Of a stretch of 41,144 nt of DNA, positions 8,757 through 16,180 are shown in pieces. The notes under the pieces are model-generated. The model worked only from the letters and a program-made list of their open reading frames with translations, ran no database searches and was not told the DNA's origin. Origin of the DNA: Chloroflexota bacterium (GTDB lineage Bacteria; Chloroflexota; Dehalococcoidia; Lucifugimonadales; Australimonadaceae); contig JADFQE010000009.1 in NCBI GenBank assembly GCA_022561985.1, forward strand, positions 1 through 41,144. Reading direction: 5' to 3'. A program made the position numbers and the translations under genes. The first letter of the stretch is position 1, and every line of letters starts with the position of its first letter.

Positions 8757-9410
8757 GTGAAGGTGCCCGAGTCGTCCAGCCGACTGCCCCGCGGGAAGCG
8801 GGGGCTCGCCTCTTGCTATGTCATCGCGCTTGCGGCTTCCATCCGTGTTCGCGCCGAGGCTCGGTGTCGTGGGAAGCACGCTTTACGCGGTTGTCCTCTC
8901 CACGGCGCGTTCCGCAGGGCGTACTGTACCGCGCCCATCCACCGCGGCAAAGCCGACTGTGAAAAGCTACACCTAGTCGCTGGTTTAATCACACCGATCA
9001 CGTCGGCCGAAGAGATCGCCGAAGTCGAGGCTGCCGCACGGCCTCCGGGTAAGTTTGAGGCCGCAGGGATCCACATGGCCAGGGCTAGGGAGATGCTCAG
9101 CGACCGCGACAATCCCGACTATCGGAATTCGGTGAAGGAGTCCATCTCGGCCGTCGAGGCGGTGGTTCGGGTACTAACAGGAAAGCCGAATATCACCCTG
9201 GGCGCGGGGCTCAAGACCCTCCGGCAAGACTCGGTGCACCCCGCTCTCAAGAAAGCCTGGTTGGAGATGTACGGCTGGACGAGCAACGAAAGCGGCATTC
9301 GTCATTCGCTCACGACAAGCGCCGACACAGGGCTTGCATTAGCGCGATACATGCTCGTTGCCTGCTCGGCGTTCGTGAATTACCTGATCGCTAGGTCCGA
9401 CGCGACCTAG
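8757..9410 (+). CDS. AbiJ-like C-terminal domain protein, probably an N-terminally truncated remnant
   Basis: The last 145 residues (from about 8970) look like the C-terminal module of AbiJ-type abortive-infection and related hypothetical proteins: LITPITSAEEIAEVE, then MLSDRDNPDYRNSVKESISA, HPALKKAW and GIRHSL, with a final hydrophobic helix. The first 70 residues of the open frame (from GTG 8757) are rich in Arg and Cys and do not look like protein, so the true N-terminal part is probably lost. The fragment sits next to tRNA-Pro fragments, a common graveyard for defence genes on islands. Function of the remnant, if any, is unknown. Confidence 0.55.
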   Translation: MKVPESSSRLPRGKRGLASCYVIALAASIRVRAEARCRGKHALRGCPLHGAFRRAYCTAPIHRGKADCEKLHLVAGLITPITSAEEIAEVEAAARPPGKFEAAGIHMARAREMLSDRDNPDYRNSVKESISAVEAVVRVLTGKPNITLGAGLKTLRQDSVHPALKKAWLEMYGWTSNESGIRHSLTTSADTGLALARYMLVACSAFVNYLIARSDAT

Positions 9411-9540
9411 AGAGCCCGGGGCTGTGTTGCACCTAGCTCACACTTCCAATGCCACCCGGATCGTACGCGCCAGCGTGTGGTCATGCCGATGTTTGTGCAG
9501 ACGTAAGTGAGGGCTGATTCTCACCCTACATGGGATGATT

Positions 9541-9570
9541 TGAGGCCCAGGCGAAATCGCCTGGGCCTCA
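9541..9570 (-). terminator. perfect hairpin, terminator copy A
   Basis: TGAGGCCCAGGCGA and its exact complement form a 14-bp stem around AA. It lies just past the 3' end of the degenerate tRNA fragment (minus strand), as copy B lies past the intact tRNA-Pro. Confidence 0.7.
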
Positions 9571-9578
9571 TCGTTGTC

Positions 9579-9640
9579 TGGTCGGGGAGCCGAGATTTGA
9601 ACTCGGGGCCTCTTCGTCCCGAGCACGGCGCTAGAGCCCT
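9579..9640 (-). pseudogene. degenerate tRNA-Pro 3' part
   Basis: Read on the minus strand, this contains a good T arm (CCGAG TTCAAAT CTCGG), acceptor 3' strand CTCCCCG, discriminator A and CCA (9579-9581). No matching 5' acceptor strand is present and the anticodon stem does not pair. Sequence 3' of it repeats that of the intact tRNA-Pro, at an offset of 134 bases. Confidence 0.6.
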
Positions 9641-9677
9641 GTTGGACCCATAGATCGAGGCAACAGGGGTGACAGAA

Positions 9678-9702
9678 AGGCCCAGCCATATCGCCTGGGC
9701 CT
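9678..9702 (-). terminator. hairpin terminator copy B, after tRNA-Pro
   Basis: AGGCCCAG (9678-9685) and CTGGGCCT (9695-9702) form a stem downstream of the tRNA-Pro 3' end on the minus strand. It is a diverged repeat of the hairpin at 9541-9570. Confidence 0.6.
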
Positions 9703-9712
9703 CATCGTTATC

Positions 9713-9789
9713 TGGTCGGGGTGCCCGGACTCGAACCGGGGGCCTCCTGCTCCCAAAGCAGGCGCGCTACCGTGCTGCGCCACACCCCG
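9713..9789 (-). tRNA. tRNA-Pro (anticodon TGG)
   Basis: Read on the minus strand: acceptor CGGGGTG pairs with CACCCCG, then A and an encoded CCA. The anticodon loop TTTGGGA gives TGG. The T arm has GGTTCGAGTCC. All arms fold, so the gene should be functional. Confidence 0.95.
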
Positions 9790-9849
9790 TTGGTCTGATT
9801 TTACTGGATTTCGGCGCGGGACGATTTGTGCGGTATTGACTACTTTGGC

Positions 9850-9889
9850 CTCCCAAAGCAGGCGCGCTACCGTGCTGCGCCACACCCCG
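9850..9889 (-). pseudogene. 5' half copy of tRNA-Pro
   Basis: Forty bases are identical to 9750-9789, exactly 100 bases away. They cover the acceptor 5' strand, D arm and the anticodon stem up to the anticodon. The 3' half is missing, so this cannot be a working tRNA. Confidence 0.8.
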
Positions 9890-9901
9890 CCGACCGCCAT
9901 C

Positions 9902-10579
9902 TTACCGGGTTTCGCGTGGGGCCGATGGGGGCCGTCCCGGCGAGGACGGCGGCTCCGCGGGCGGGCCGAGCGGGTGGTCGCGCAGCCAGGTGTTGATCCG
10001 GTCGAGGCTGGGCGGAGCGACGTAGATCACGCCAACGTCAGCGTCGAACTGCACCCGGTGGTCCGGGCTGATCACCAGCAGCCCCACCCCGTCGAGCTCC
10101 ATCGCCTCGCTGATGCGCCGGGCGATGAAGGCGTAGCGCCGCGTCCTCGCGTCCTCGAACCACTCGACCAGCCGGTCCTGCACGCTGCGGCTGGCCTGCA
10201 CGACAGCGATGCACCGGTGCAGGTCCAACGTCTCCCTGAGCAGCTCGGCGTCCTCGGTGGGCTCCAGCGTGGCGCCCCGATCGAGGGCCGCGCTCACGTG
10301 CGGGAAGCCGGCCGGGTTGCCAAGCTCAAGCACCTTCACCCGCTCCTCGGCCCCCTCTCCTGGGCCCTCGCCCACCACGCCCTCGTGGAAGATGTGCCGC
10401 ACGGCGCCGAGGGTCTGCTCGAGCTTGGCGACCTGGGCGAACGCCTCCTCCCAGTACGCTGCGACGAGGGCGTCAAGCTCCGCGTCGTCGCGCACCGCGG
10501 CGACGTAGGGGACCAGCAGCAGCTTGCGCTTGCCCGCGAACTCCGCGTAGGTGCCCTTCCCAACGTTGCCGAGCGTCAT
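9902..10579 (-). CDS. conserved-looking hypothetical protein
   Basis: 225 residues if started at ATG 10579 (MTLGNVGKGTY); an in-frame start six codons earlier is possible, and neither has a clear ribosome site. The composition looks like a natural soluble protein, with helices around LVAAYWEEAFAQVAKLEQTL and a conserved-looking VRHIFHEGV. The last 25 residues are Pro/Arg-rich and probably disordered. No signal peptide or membrane helix is seen. I do not recognise the family. It is divergent from the peroxiredoxin gene, 67 bases away. Confidence 0.7.
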   Translation of the reverse strand: MTLGNVGKGTYAEFAGKRKLLLVPYVAAVRDDAELDALVAAYWEEAFAQVAKLEQTLGAVRHIFHEGVVGEGPGEGAEERVKVLELGNPAGFPHVSAALDRGATLEPTEDAELLRETLDLHRCIAVVQASRSVQDRLVEWFEDARTRRYAFIARRISEAMELDGVGLLVISPDHRVQFDADVGVIYVAPPSLDRINTWLRDHPLGPPAEPPSSPGRPPSAPRETR

Positions 10580-10646
10580 GGGGCCTACGCTACACAAGAC
10601 GGCCCATCCGCGCTAGCATTGAGCCAGCACACCTTTGGGAGCGCGC

Positions 10647-11114
10647 ATGCTGCGAGTGGACTCCACCGCCCCAGACTTCACCATCCCGCTGGAATCCGGC
10701 GGCGAGTTCCGCCTGTCCGATCATCGTGGGGACCGGCACGTCATCCTCTACTTCTTCCCCAAGGCCTTCACCCGGGGCTGAATCATCGAAGCGCGTGGCT
10801 TCCGGGATTCGCATGAAGCCATCATCCAGAAGGAAGCGGTCGTCATCGGCATCAGCACCGACGGCCTCGATATCCTGCGGCGCTTCCGCGAGGTCAATGC
10901 GCTCCCGTTCCCGCTGGGCTCCGACGCCAGCCGCGCCGTGACGCGGCTCTACGACGTGCGGCGGCGGCTCAACATGGGCACCTCGCGCATCACCTACGTC
11001 GTCGACAAAGCCGGCGTGATCCGGCACGTCGCCCACAACGAGGTGTCGATGGGCTCGCATATCCACGACGCGCTCAAGACCCTCGACGCCCTCGCTGCCG
11101 AAGCGGGCGAGTAG
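10647..11114 (+). CDS. selenocysteine-containing peroxiredoxin (Bcp/AhpC-TSA family), TGA at 10779 read as Sec
   Basis: The frame from ATG 10647 to TAG 11112-11114 encodes 155 residues with one internal TGA at codon 45. Before it: VDSTAPDFTIPLESGG and HVILYFFPKAFTRG; after it: IIEARGFRDSHE, GISTDG, TSRITYVVDKAG. Bcp-type peroxiredoxins have FTPGCTxEA here, so TGA replaces exactly the peroxidatic cysteine. The usual resolving cysteine five residues later is Arg, giving a one-Sec design. Downstream, TGGCTTC (10796-10802) pairs with GAAGCCA (10815-10821) around a 12-base loop with G at its second position, 21 bases after TGA; this fits a bacterial SECIS. The enzyme would reduce H2O2 or organic peroxides in the cytoplasm. 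A nonsense mutation is possible but would have to hit the catalytic codon by chance. Sec-inserting genes are not in the window. Confidence 0.85.
10782..10821 (+). promoter_or_regulatory. candidate bSECIS element of the peroxiredoxin gene
   Basis: A perfect 7-bp stem (10796-10802 with 10815-10821) and 12-base apical loop starting CGGG, 21 bases after the TGA codon. Known bacterial SECIS hairpins place a G-containing apical loop roughly 16-37 bases after UGA. Confidence 0.65.
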
Positions 11115-11140
11115 CGCCGGCCACCGGCAGGCCGGTTATC

Positions 11141-11635
11141 ATGTCGGCGACCATGTACACCGTTGGCGTCATCACAAGCAGCGACGCAGGCGCCCGCGGC
11201 GAGCGCGAGGACTCAAGCGGCGCGCTCATCAAGCAGATGCTCGCCGCGCCTGAGTTCGAGCACCGCGCCTACGTCGTCGTCCCCGACGACCGCGCCCTCA
11301 TCGAGCGAACGCTAACGTCCTGGGCGGACGAGGACCACCTCGACCTCATCGTGACCACCGGCGGGACAGGACTCACGGACCGCGATGTCGTGCCCGAGGC
11401 CACGCGGGCCGTCGTGGACCGCCTCGCGCCGGGGATCGCGGAGGCGATGCGCGCCGCCGGCCTCACGCACACCCCGATGGCCATGCTCAGCCGGGGCATC
11501 GCCGGCATGCGGGGCCGCACGCTCATCGTCAACCTGCCTGGGAGCCCCAAGGGCGTGCGGGAGGGGCTCGAGGTGCTGCTGCCCGTCCTCCCCCACGCGC
11601 TCGGCCAGCTCACCGGCGAGGACCGCGGGCACTAG
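11141..11635 (+). CDS. MoaB/MogA-family molybdenum cofactor biosynthesis protein
   Basis: 164 residues, the normal length for this family. It shows the molybdopterin-binding motifs VTTGGTGLTDRDVVPEAT and SRGIAGMRGRTLIVNLPGSP. Members adenylylate molybdopterin before molybdenum insertion, or are MoaB-like relatives. It starts 26 bases after the selenoperoxiredoxin stop and ends 12 bases before trmD, so the three genes may be co-transcribed. MogA and MoaB cannot be told apart safely here, so no symbol is given. A molybdenum cofactor step near selenoproteins would suit an organism with Mo enzymes, but no such enzyme is in the window. Confidence 0.9.
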   Translation: MSATMYTVGVITSSDAGARGEREDSSGALIKQMLAAPEFEHRAYVVVPDDRALIERTLTSWADEDHLDLIVTTGGTGLTDRDVVPEATRAVVDRLAPGIAEAMRAAGLTHTPMAMLSRGIAGMRGRTLIVNLPGSPKGVREGLEVLLPVLPHALGQLTGEDRGH

Positions 11636-11647
11636 GCCGGCCCCGCC

Positions 11648-12382
11648 ATGCGCCTCCACATCGTCACCATCTTCCCCGAGATGTTCCCCGCGCCGCTCGG
11701 CGCCGGCATCGTCGGCCGCGCGCAGGAAGCCGGCCTTGCGGCCGTCCACGTCCACGACCTGCGCGACTTCGCGCACGACCGCCGCCGGACGACCGACGAC
11801 TCGCCCTTCGGCGGCGGGCCCGGCATGGTCATGCGCCCGGAGCCGCTGTACGAAGCCGTCGAGTCGCTGCAGCTCCCCGAGGGCTCCCCGGTGGTCGCGC
11901 TGACGCCCCAAGGCGCGCCCTTCCGCCAAGCCGACGCCGAGCGGCTCGCCGCGGAGCCCGTCGTCACGCTGCTGTGCGGGCGCTACGACGGCGTGGACGA
12001 GCGCGTCGTCGCGGGCCTCGCCACCGAGCGTCTGAGTATCGGTGACTATGTGCTGACCGGAGGGGAGCTTGCCGCGATGGTCGTGGTCGATGCGGTCGTC
12101 CGGCTGCTTCCCGGCGCGCTCGGCCACGCCGAGGAAGCGATCGCCGACGACTCGTTCACATCGGGACTGCTCCAGTACCCGCAGTACACGCGCCCAGCCG
12201 ACTATCGCGGGATGAGCGTCCCGGAGGTGCTGCTCTCCGGCGACCACGCGGCCATCGACCGCTGGCGGCGCAACCAAGCCCTGCGCCGGACACTCGAGCT
12301 CCGGCCGGACCTGCTCGCGCAGGCCACGCTCTCGGACGAGGACCGCAAGGAACTGCGCAGGCTGGGCTGGAGCGAAAACTAG
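11648..12382 (+). CDS. trmD: tRNA (guanine-37-N1)-methyltransferase TrmD
   Basis: 244 residues, full length for TrmD. The N-terminus [13 protein letters not shown] and the block [15 protein letters not shown] are diagnostic. The SAM-binding trefoil knot follows: [13 protein letters not shown], then [16 protein letters not shown], and the flexible [19 protein letters not shown] linker ([15 protein letters not shown]). The enzyme methylates G37 of tRNAs, including tRNA-Pro, to keep the reading frame. TrmD genes usually sit with rpsP, rimM and rplS, none of which is here, so the usual operon is broken. Confidence 0.98.
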   Translation: MRLHIVTIFPEMFPAPLGAGIVGRAQEAGLAAVHVHDLRDFAHDRRRTTDDSPFGGGPGMVMRPEPLYEAVESLQLPEGSPVVALTPQGAPFRQADAERLAAEPVVTLLCGRYDGVDERVVAGLATERLSIGDYVLTGGELAAMVVVDAVVRLLPGALGHAEEAIADDSFTSGLLQYPQYTRPADYRGMSVPEVLLSGDHAAIDRWRRNQALRRTLELRPDLLAQATLSDEDRKELRRLGWSEN

Positions 12383-12415
12383 GCCCGGCTTCATCCAAGC
12401 CACTCGGCAACAGAA

Positions 12416-12447
12416 CCGCTCGTGCTGAGCCTGTCGAAGTACGGGCG
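12416..12447 (+). repeat. dispersed palindromic repeat, copy 1
   Basis: Core GCTGAGCCTGTCGAAG flanked by CCGCTCG and CGGGCG. Same family as copies at 12491, 20970 and 21287. It lies between trmD and a convergent gene, in inverted orientation to copy 2. Confidence 0.75.
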
Positions 12448-12490
12448 AGCGCCATGTCCAGGCCGCCGTCCTCATGCGCAACCCTTCCCT

Positions 12491-12519
12491 CGCCCTTCGA
12501 CAAGCTCAGGGTGAGCGGG
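12491..12519 (-). repeat. dispersed palindromic repeat, copy 2
   Basis: CGCCCTTCGACAAGCTCAGG followed by GTGAGCGGG, inverted relative to copy 1 about 43 bases away. The pair could fold into a large hairpin between the two convergent genes and help end transcription. Confidence 0.75.
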
Positions 12520-12563
12520 CTTCATCCGAGCCCGCGCGGCAAAGGCGAAGTGGGTCCGGAGAG

Positions 12564-13487
12564 CTAGGCCACCGCGGCGACCGCCGGCTCTTCGACGGCC
12601 GCGCGTGCGGGAGCGGCGGCAGGCTGCCGGGCGGGCTGCTTCTTCGCCGGCGGCTCCGTGGCGCCGAGGCTGAAGGCTTCGAGGGCCGAGAGCTCGGAGG
12701 CCGGGACCCATTCGTCCGAGCCGACCGGGGCGACCAGCCACCCCTCACCGACCGCCTGGCGCTGTACCTCGATCTTGGTGCGCACGGTCGCCTCCGGGTT
12801 CCAGTCGGCCGCGGAGACCACGCTCGCACAGAGGTGCATCGCCGTGGGAAGCAGCAGCCCCATGAAGGCGTAGGTGTCCTTGTGGTTCTGCGCGATCACG
12901 ATCTGGTGGCCGGCGGTGGGGCCGGGAGCGGGCTCGACGAACACGCCCTCCACCACCTCCGTGCTCCCCTCGACCACCTCGAGCTGGCCGCCGTCGACCA
13001 GGGGCTCGAAGTCGTCGGCGCGATAAGCGCGGGCGCTGCGCTCGTTGGGCCGCGAGGCCTCCTCCAGCGCCGCGCGCTGCACGATGTAGCGGGCGTTCGG
13101 GAAGGTCGGCAGCGTGCGCCCCGAGGACGTCATGTGGGTCCCCCCACCAGCGTGCTCGTCGTGCAGGTGCGTATAGATCACGACCGAGATGTCCTTGGGC
13201 ATCAGCCCAAGCTCGCGGAGCTCCCGCAGCAGGGAGGACCGGCTGCGCATGGGCGCTATGTCCAGGGAGAGCGGCGCCTTGTCGCCGGGCCCAGCGTTCA
13301 CGAGCACCCAGCCGGAGGGGTGGTCGATGAGGACGCTGTAGTTGCCGACCGCGACCCGGTTCTGCCGGTCGGTGGAGACAAAGCGCTCCCACTGTTCCTT
13401 GGACGTGGATCCGAAAAGGCTTCCGCCGTCGATCCTCGTGGTGCTCACGCGCAGGAGGCGTGCGAAGGGCTTACGGGCCTTGCTCAT
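12564..13487 (-). CDS. metallo-beta-lactamase-fold hydrolase
   Basis: 307 residues. The metal motif is THLHDEHAGG (His107, His109, Asp110, His112), a variant of the standard HxHxDH, and GPTAGHQIV supplies His194. NAGPGD (64-69) takes the place of the D-T/C-G strand. This resembles lactonase/glyoxalase-like members, but the substrate is unknown. The last 40 residues are Ala/Pro-rich (KKQPARQPAAAPARAAVEEP) and probably a flexible tail. A promoter-like TTGACA and CATAAT lie at 13517-13547 within an AT-rich patch. No signal peptide, so probably cytoplasmic. Confidence 0.85.
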   Translation of the reverse strand: MSKARKPFARLLRVSTTRIDGGSLFGSTSKEQWERFVSTDRQNRVAVGNYSVLIDHPSGWVLVNAGPGDKAPLSLDIAPMRSRSSLLRELRELGLMPKDISVVIYTHLHDEHAGGGTHMTSSGRTLPTFPNARYIVQRAALEEASRPNERSARAYRADDFEPLVDGGQLEVVEGSTEVVEGVFVEPAPGPTAGHQIVIAQNHKDTYAFMGLLLPTAMHLCASVVSAADWNPEATVRTKIEVQRQAVGEGWLVAPVGSDEWVPASELSALEAFSLGATEPPAKKQPARQPAAAPARAAVEEPAVAAVA

Positions 13488-13516
13488 GGTTGGCTCCCTC
13501 AGCGAAGGCTGCGGGT

Positions 13517-13547
13517 ATTATGAGTGCATGATTTCTATGTTTGTCAA
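13517..13547 (-). promoter_or_regulatory. promoter of the metallo-beta-lactamase-fold gene
   Basis: On the minus strand, TTGACA (13542-13547) and CATAAT (13517-13522), spacer 19 bases, in an AT-rich stretch unlike its surroundings. Confidence 0.5.
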
Positions 13548-13738
13548 TACTTTTGCTAAAATTGAGTTTAATCCCGCGACCAAAACCCAGCAATCAGGCA
13601 CTCTTGCATTGAACAACGACCACGGTCGGGGCGTGTCGGGAGCAACACCCGGAGCCGGGCGGCGCCAAGGCCGTCATGCGCTGGAGGAGATCGGCTGAGG
13701 GGGCGGGGAGAGGTCGTGGGGCGGGCGAGAGGCGGGGC

Positions 13739-14089
13739 TCAGGGAGAAGCATGCCTGCGGGCGCTGGAGCCGCCGACCACGGCGCCCAGACTGCCGAGCG
13801 CGGCCACATACAGGCTCAGCACGCCTCCGAGGATCAGGATCCACGAGACCGGCAGGTCCAGGAACAGGAGCGAAGCCACGGTCACGACGCCCGTGACCGG
13901 TACGAGCAACAGGATAGCGATGCCCAGGCCCACCAGGAACACACGGCCACCGGCCGCCTGGGTCCTGCTTCCCGCGAAGTAGCCGCCGATGAAGGGGGCG
14001 AACCAGAACGTGATCCAGTGGACGACGGGCAGGGCGATCATGGCGAAGGTGACCGCCGCCCCCACCAAACAGGCTCGCACCATGCCCAT
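13739..14089 (-). CDS. small integral membrane protein
   Basis: 116 residues from ATG 14089 with GAGGT six bases upstream. Four hydrophobic stretches are visible: VRACLVGAAVTFAMIAL, ITFWFAPFIGGYFAG, VFLVGLGIAILLLVPV plus VVTVASLLFL, and WILILGGVLSLYVAALGSLG. The second begins with a motif common in small DUF-type membrane proteins with a glycine hinge. No catalytic residues stand out. Function unknown. Confidence 0.7.
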   Translation of the reverse strand: MGMVRACLVGAAVTFAMIALPVVHWITFWFAPFIGGYFAGSRTQAAGGRVFLVGLGIAILLLVPVTGVVTVASLLFLDLPVSWILILGGVLSLYVAALGSLGAVVGGSSARRHASP

Positions 14090-14197
14090 CGCATACCTCG
14101 CCAACCGCGTCCGTCCCTCCTCAGTCTAAGCGCCATCGGACGGGTACGCAACGCGGCCTATCCCTGGCCGCTTCCTTAGAACTTACCTAGCCTCCTG

Positions 14198-14221
14198 CCT
14201 AAACACCGGCCTAAACACCGG
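14198..14221. repeat. short tandem repeat
   Basis: CCTAAACACCGG occurs twice in a row directly before the next gene. Too short to classify. Confidence 0.5.
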
Positions 14222-14223
14222 CC

Positions 14224-14847
14224 ATGACACCCCACCCAGGCGCCCTGCGTGGACCGTATACTCCGGCCGTGCCGACCCCGCCGCCCTCCCTCCCCGACGC
14301 GCTCCGCCGCATCCTCGGCGAGAGCTTCGTCGTCCGCGTGAGCCACCGGGGCAGGCGGACGGGCACCCCGCGCGTGCTCGAGACGACGTATCGCTGGGAC
14401 GGAGGCACGCGCGTCTACCTCTCGGGGTACCCCGGCCGGCGCGACTGGGTCGCCAACATGGCCGCGAACCCCGACGTAACCCTCCACACCGTCGAGTCGC
14501 ACCCCCACTACGACATCCCCGCGAGGGCCCGCGTCCTTCGCGCCGACACCAGGAGACATGGCGGCACCGAAAGGCCTCGCCGCACCGAGGGGGGCCGGGA
14601 CGAGCGCATGGACCACGTGCTCGCGTTCGTCGAGCGCTGGGCCGCCCGGGGCGCCGGCGGACCGCCGCTGCGCCTCGCGCTGCGGGCGATCCGGCTGAAC
14701 CGGGCGCTGCGCCTGCCCTGGTGGGGCCCCTTCTATCTGGTGCGCCGCGTGCTCGACGCCATGCCGTGTGTCGAGATCGAGATGGTCGGCGAGCCCACCG
14801 TCCGCCCGGACCCGCCGCCCGAGCCCACCGGTGCGCGCCGGGGTTGA
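14224..14847 (+). CDS. deazaflavin-type nitroreductase family protein (DUF385)
   Basis: 207 residues from ATG 14224; a GTG at 14269 is a possible shorter start. The core HRGRRTGTPRVLE followed by YLSGYPGRRDWVANMAANP and VTLHT is typical of the F420-dependent (Ddn/Rv-type) split-barrel family. The part RVLRADTRRHGGTERPRR is a variable insertion, and a helical C-terminal extension follows. Members reduce substrates with F420H2 or, in some, bind heme or quinone. F420 genes are not in the window, so use of F420 is inferred from family only. Confidence 0.8.
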   Translation: MTPHPGALRGPYTPAVPTPPPSLPDALRRILGESFVVRVSHRGRRTGTPRVLETTYRWDGGTRVYLSGYPGRRDWVANMAANPDVTLHTVESHPHYDIPARARVLRADTRRHGGTERPRRTEGGRDERMDHVLAFVERWAARGAGGPPLRLALRAIRLNRALRLPWWGPFYLVRRVLDAMPCVEIEMVGEPTVRPDPPPEPTGARRG

Positions 14848-14949
14848 GCCCTCCTCTCCACCGGATGCGCACCTCACGCGCACCGCTCTGCCGGTGCACA
14901 GGGACCACGTGCCGGGGCCGGAATCGGCCGTTTCCTGCGTGGCGGCGCG

Positions 14950-15008
14950 TTGACATCACCCCAGGCCAACGATACAGTCCGACGAGGCCACGGCCAGGCT
15001 GCTATAAT
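14950..15008 (+). promoter_or_regulatory. promoter region of the desaturase gene
   Basis: TTGACA (14950-14955) and TACAGT (14973-14978) with a 17-base spacer; further down TATAAT (15003-15008) is preceded by TGC, an extended -10 form. Either or both could drive the desaturase and cfa genes. Confidence 0.5.
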
Positions 15009-15051
15009 CTTTGAAGCCTGTCTCCAGACGTAGTGGCCCACGAGGACATCA

Positions 15052-16149
15052 ATGCCGGTAGCTACCCAATATAGGCTCCCCAAGACCGCTGCACCCAAGC
15101 TCGAGGCTCTGGTCGACGAGATCGTGGCCCGCCCCGGCGCGATGATCGACGTCAAAGAGATCCGTGCCGCGGGCGACAAGCTCGACGTCCACGACGTGGT
15201 CGATCACCTCCCGGATGGGGTGGATGAGGAAGACTTCGTCGGCATACTCAAGCTCGCGATGCTCACCGAGTCCGCGACCGACTCCTACGCCGCGGTGTTC
15301 GAGCTCGGCGCCAAGGAGTTCGACGCCCCGTGGCTCGGGCGCTTCAACCAGGACATCTGGGTGCCCGACGAGCACACGCACTACACCCCCTACATGCCGA
15401 TGCTCCTCTCCCTGGGCTTCTCCGAGGATGAGCTCGAGCGCGAGATCCGCGAGATCCGCGAGAAGCGCTACGACCACTGCTGCGGCCGCAGCCCGATCGA
15501 GCTCACCACCTACGGCGTGATCCAGGAGTACCTGACCGACAACTGGCACGGGCTCATCGCTCAGATGCTCAAGGAGCGCGCTCCCTACGCCGCCCACTGC
15601 GCCAACCTCGTGAAGCGCCGCGAGACGCTCCACACCGTCTGGTACCGGGACATGACCGCCGTGATGGTGGAGGAGAACCCGGACATGCTCGGCTTGGTCG
15701 CCGACACCATGCTCTCCTTCGAGATGCCCGGCACGAGCCTCGTCCCCCACCTCGGCGACCGTGCGTTGGAGTGGATGACCAAGCTCGATGTGAACTTCAA
15801 GCAGATCGCCCGCGACTTCGTCCGCACCTTCAGCGAGGCCGCCGGGACCATGCGCCGCAACGGCGAGCTGCTCGTCAACATCGCCGTGCGCCGCGGCTAC
15901 TCCATGGGCCCCTTCCCGCCCCAGATGGTGCAGCGCGCGCTCAACCTCCTCGGCGGACCGGGCTACGGCCTGCTGGGCGAGGCCGTCCTCGAGCGCGTCG
16001 GACTCCCGCGTCCTCCCCTCTCGCAAGAGGGGCAGAACCCGGGGATGCGCCTCTACACCGGCATCTACGACAAGATCCGGTCCAAGGCACGCACCTTCAT
16101 CTCCAGCCGCATCGACCTGCGGTCCATCACGGGCGAGACGGCGGGCTGA
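15052..16149 (+). CDS. acyl-ACP desaturase-like diiron protein
   Basis: 365 residues. Two ExxH motifs typical of ferritin-like diiron desaturases are present: Glu107-His110 in VPDEHTHYTPY, and Glu191-His194 in RRETLHTVWY. Glu74 (LTESATDSY) and Glu159 (VIQEYLTDNW) are candidates for the remaining ligands. The family inserts double bonds into acyl chains using O2 and reduced ferredoxin. It is soluble, not membrane-bound. The next gene, 31 bases on, is cyclopropane fatty acid synthase, which modifies such double bonds, so a lipid-tailoring unit is likely. The match is at fold and motif level; chain length and position are unknown. Confidence 0.85.
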   Translation: MPVATQYRLPKTAAPKLEALVDEIVARPGAMIDVKEIRAAGDKLDVHDVVDHLPDGVDEEDFVGILKLAMLTESATDSYAAVFELGAKEFDAPWLGRFNQDIWVPDEHTHYTPYMPMLLSLGFSEDELEREIREIREKRYDHCCGRSPIELTTYGVIQEYLTDNWHGLIAQMLKERAPYAAHCANLVKRRETLHTVWYRDMTAVMVEENPDMLGLVADTMLSFEMPGTSLVPHLGDRALEWMTKLDVNFKQIARDFVRTFSEAAGTMRRNGELLVNIAVRRGYSMGPFPPQMVQRALNLLGGPGYGLLGEAVLERVGLPRPPLSQEGQNPGMRLYTGIYDKIRSKARTFISSRIDLRSITGETAG

Positions 16150-16180
16150 CGCACCGGCACCGCCCGCCTCAGACACCCGC

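Noticed and set aside
9579-9655. A second functional tRNA-Pro
   Set aside because: The 3' part is good but the acceptor 5' strand and anticodon stem cannot be formed.
9438-9900. Small minus-strand ORFs with VQISAP- and FESGHP-like sequences
   Set aside because: These are translations of tRNA sequence (T arm and acceptor), not genes.
12416-12519. CRISPR array
   Set aside because: Only two inverted copies of a repeat found elsewhere too; no regular spacers.
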